Source: DATAWZ01 sp036266975 (lineage in GTDB: Bacteria; Actinomycetota; Thermoleophilia; Solirubrobacterales; Solirubrobacteraceae). Taken from it: 15,298 bases of DNA. The notes below the pieces were generated by a model. It was not told the origin of the DNA. It did not search any database and saw only the letters and a program-made list of their open reading frames with translations. Where the stretch lies: the NCBI GenBank assembly GCA_036266975.1, contig DATAWZ010000245.1:1-15298 (forward strand), written 5' to 3'. Below are positions 13,703 to 15,298 of this stretch, one piece after another (position 1 is the first letter of the stretch; each line of letters starts with the position of its first letter). The position numbers and the translations under genes were made by a program.

Positions 13703-15298
13703 GCGGCACCGCCGGCAACGCGATCCATCGCGGGTCGTGCCCCGGCGACGTCGCGTGGTCGACGGTCAACGCCGGCGAGGCCATCCCCGGGGTGGTGACA
13801 CCGCTCACCTGGAGCTTCTTCGGCGATGCGGTCGAGCGCGCGATGAAGCACACCTTCTGCGACCTCGGCGTGCTCGCCCGCTCCGCCGTCGTGGCCTCGC
13901 CGCGACCCGAGGACCGGCTGTGGGACGTCTTCTACGGCCGTGCGGCCGGAAACCTGAACACGTTCCGTGCTCTGGGCGACCGCATGCCGGGAACGAGCGG
14001 CGACGCGATCGAGGAGCAGATCTTCGGCCAGGTGCGCGCCGGAGTCCGCAGCGAGCGCGTGCGGGGGCGCTATCCCATCGTGGCCGCGAAGCTCCCGTGG
14101 TCGGCAGCCCGCCTGGTGTCGCGGCTGCAGACCGCCGTCGGCCCGGTCGAGCCCTTCTGGCGCGGCGCCGTGGCGCCGGGCGCGCTCGGCGATGCCGCCG
14201 AGGCCGAGCGCGCGTTCCGCGAGGCCGCCGTGCGCCTCGAGGCGGTGATGCGCCCGCACACGCTCGCGGCGATGCTCTGCCAGGCGCTCTACGAGCAGCT
14301 GCACCGCGCCGCCGAGCGCGCCGGGCGGGCCGGACTCGAGCTCTCCCTGGTCACGGGCTACGGTCAGATGGCCGAGACGGCTGTGGTCACCGACCTGTGG
14401 GAAGTCTCGCGCGGGCGCCTCACCGCCGATGAGTTCGTGGCCCGCCACGGCTACCACGGCCCGGACGAGGGCGAGCTGTCGGCGCGCGTGTGGCGCATCG
14501 ACCGCGCGCCGCTGCTGGAGCTGCTGGGTCAGTACCGCGCGCTGCCCGAGGAGCGCGATCCGCGCCGGGTCGAGCGTGAGCGGGCGCAGGCGCGCCGCGC
14601 GGCCGAGCACGAGCTCTTCGCCGCGCTGCCAGCCTCCCGGCGCGCGCCGGCGCGGGCGGTTGTCCGCTTGGCGATGCGGTTCATCCCGCTGCGAGGATCG
14701 GGCAAGGCGGCGTTCCTGCAATGCGTCGATGTCGCGCGCGCCGCGGCCCTCGTCATCGGTGGCGAGCGGCTCGGCGCCCCCGAGGACGCGTTCATGCTCA
14801 CGGCGCGCGAGCTGTTGGACGACGCGCGGGCCGGCGATCTGCAAGCGCTCGTGGCCGAACGGCGCGCCGCGCATGACGCCTACCGCACGCTCGACATCCC
14901 CGAGCTCTTCCACGGCGTGCCCGAGCCGTTCCCGATCGGCGAGGGCGAGCGTCGCGATGGGGTGCAGATCACCGGGACCCCGGTGAGTCCCGGCGTGGTC
15001 GAGGGGGTCGCGCGGGTGTTCCCGGGCTCCGCCGTCGGCGACGCGCTCGAGCCCGGCGAGGTGCTCGTGTGCCGGGCGACCGACCCAAGCTGGGTCTCGA
15101 TGATGATGCTCGCAAGCGCGGTGGTCATCGACATCGGCGGCCCGATCAGCCACGGGGCGATCGTCGCGCGCGAGCTCGGCATTCCGTGCGTGATCGGGAC
15201 ACGCGACGGGACCGCCCAGATCCGGACGGGCGACCGGCTGCGGGTCGACGGCGCCAAGGGCGAGGTCGAGATCATGGCCGCCTGCGGCCGCATCGAGA
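13699..15298 (+). CDS. PEP-utilising-enzyme-like protein with phosphohistidine swivelling domain (3' end cut by window)
   Basis: At least 533 residues are present in one open frame that runs off the right edge. The GTG at 13699 overlaps the upstream stop by 4 bases (GTGA). The C-terminal part is the swivelling phosphohistidine domain of PEP synthase, PPDK and rifampin phosphotransferase: 'GTPVSPGVVEGVARV', 'VLVCRATDPSW', then GGPISHGAIVARELGIPCVIG with the phospho-acceptor His at residue 485. It closes with 'RTGDRLRVDGAKGEVEI', so only a few residues seem to be missing. The first 430 residues are helical and start 'NAGEAIPGVVTPLTWSFFGDAVERAM', as in actinobacterial stand-alone members. No ATP-grasp (PPDK N-terminal) domain is present. 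The arrangement resembles the substrate-binding plus His domains of rifampin phosphotransferase, so it may phosphorylate a small hydrophobic molecule with a separate ATP-grasp partner. Confidence 0.92.
   Translation, partial: MSGTAGNAIHRGSCPGDVAWSTVNAGEAIPGVVTPLTWSFFGDAVERAMKHTFCDLGVLARSAVVASPRPEDRLWDVFYGRAAGNLNTFRALGDRMPGTSGDAIEEQIFGQVRAGVRSERVRGRYPIVAAKLPWSAARLVSRLQTAVGPVEPFWRGAVAPGALGDAAEAERAFREAAVRLEAVMRPHTLAAMLCQALYEQLHRAAERAGRAGLELSLVTGYGQMAETAVVTDLWEVSRGRLTADEFVARHGYHGPDEGELSARVWRIDRAPLLELLGQYRALPEERDPRRVERERAQARRAAEHELFAALPASRRAPARAVVRLAMRFIPLRGSGKAAFLQCVDVARAAALVIGGERLGAPEDAFMLTARELLDDARAGDLQALVAERRAAHDAYRTLDIPELFHGVPEPFPIGEGERRDGVQITGTPVSPGVVEGVARVFPGSAVGDALEPGEVLVCRATDPSWVSMMMLASAVVIDIGGPISHGAIVARELGIPCVIGTRDGTAQIRTGDRLRVDGAKGEVEIMAACGRIE

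Noticed and set aside
13486..15153. Open frame of 555 codons on the minus strand
   Set aside because: It lies opposite the PEP-utilising-enzyme-like gene and the end of the FAD oxidoreductase, both with clear motifs; its composition is that of a shadow frame.
13699..15298. Full rifampin phosphotransferase (antibiotic resistance gene)
   Set aside because: The N-terminal ATP-grasp domain is missing and the operon context is lipid-related; only the swivelling His domain and a possible substrate domain are shared.

Overview
The window is dense, very GC-rich actinobacterial DNA. Its gene content (an mce lipid-transport operon with YrbE permeases, a linked Mkl/MceG-type ATPase, and actinobacterial lipid and terpenoid-type enzymes) fits a Gram-positive actinomycete. 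A deep lineage such as Thermoleophilia/Solirubrobacterales is my guess from the locus style; no marker gene in the window proves it.

Layout. Two divergent operons leave from one 79-base intergenic region at 9050-9128. Leftward, on the minus strand, come: a TetR regulator (8393-9049), an ABC ATPase with an N-terminal SCP2-like domain (7170-8393), a LuxR-type regulator (6263-7165), two YrbE/MlaE permeases (5312-6190 and 4483-5310), then three complete MCE proteins and a fourth cut by the left edge (2932-4320, 1532-2935, 192-1535, 1-195). Most junctions overlap by 1-4 bases or lie within 5 bases. The exceptions are the 72-base gap before the first YrbE and a leader of up to 162 bases before the first MCE gene.

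Rightward, on the plus strand, come: two paralogous AttH/CrtC-like (lipocalin-fold hydratase/cyclase-like) proteins (9129-10169 and 10166-11155), a seven-helix membrane protein that may belong to the AveC-like family (11158-11991), a phytoene-desaturase/PYROXD2-like FAD oxidoreductase (12002-13702), and a PEP-utilising-enzyme-like protein with a phosphohistidine swivelling domain, cut by the right edge (13699-15298). Overlaps of 4 bases or very short gaps suggest one transcript.

The intergenic region holds two back-to-back promoters. They are threaded through a ladder of four TGAAA/TTTCA half-sites, each separated by exactly 4 bases. This is a strong candidate for a TetR operator that controls both operons together. 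The simplest reading is one regulon: an MCE importer or exporter moves a hydrophobic molecule (sterol, terpenoid, carotenoid-like or fatty-acid-like), and the divergent enzymes desaturate, hydrate, cyclise or phosphorylate it. The substrate cannot be read from the sequence.

No tRNA, rRNA, CRISPR array, insertion sequence or convincing terminator was seen. No stretch longer than 300 bases lacks a gene.
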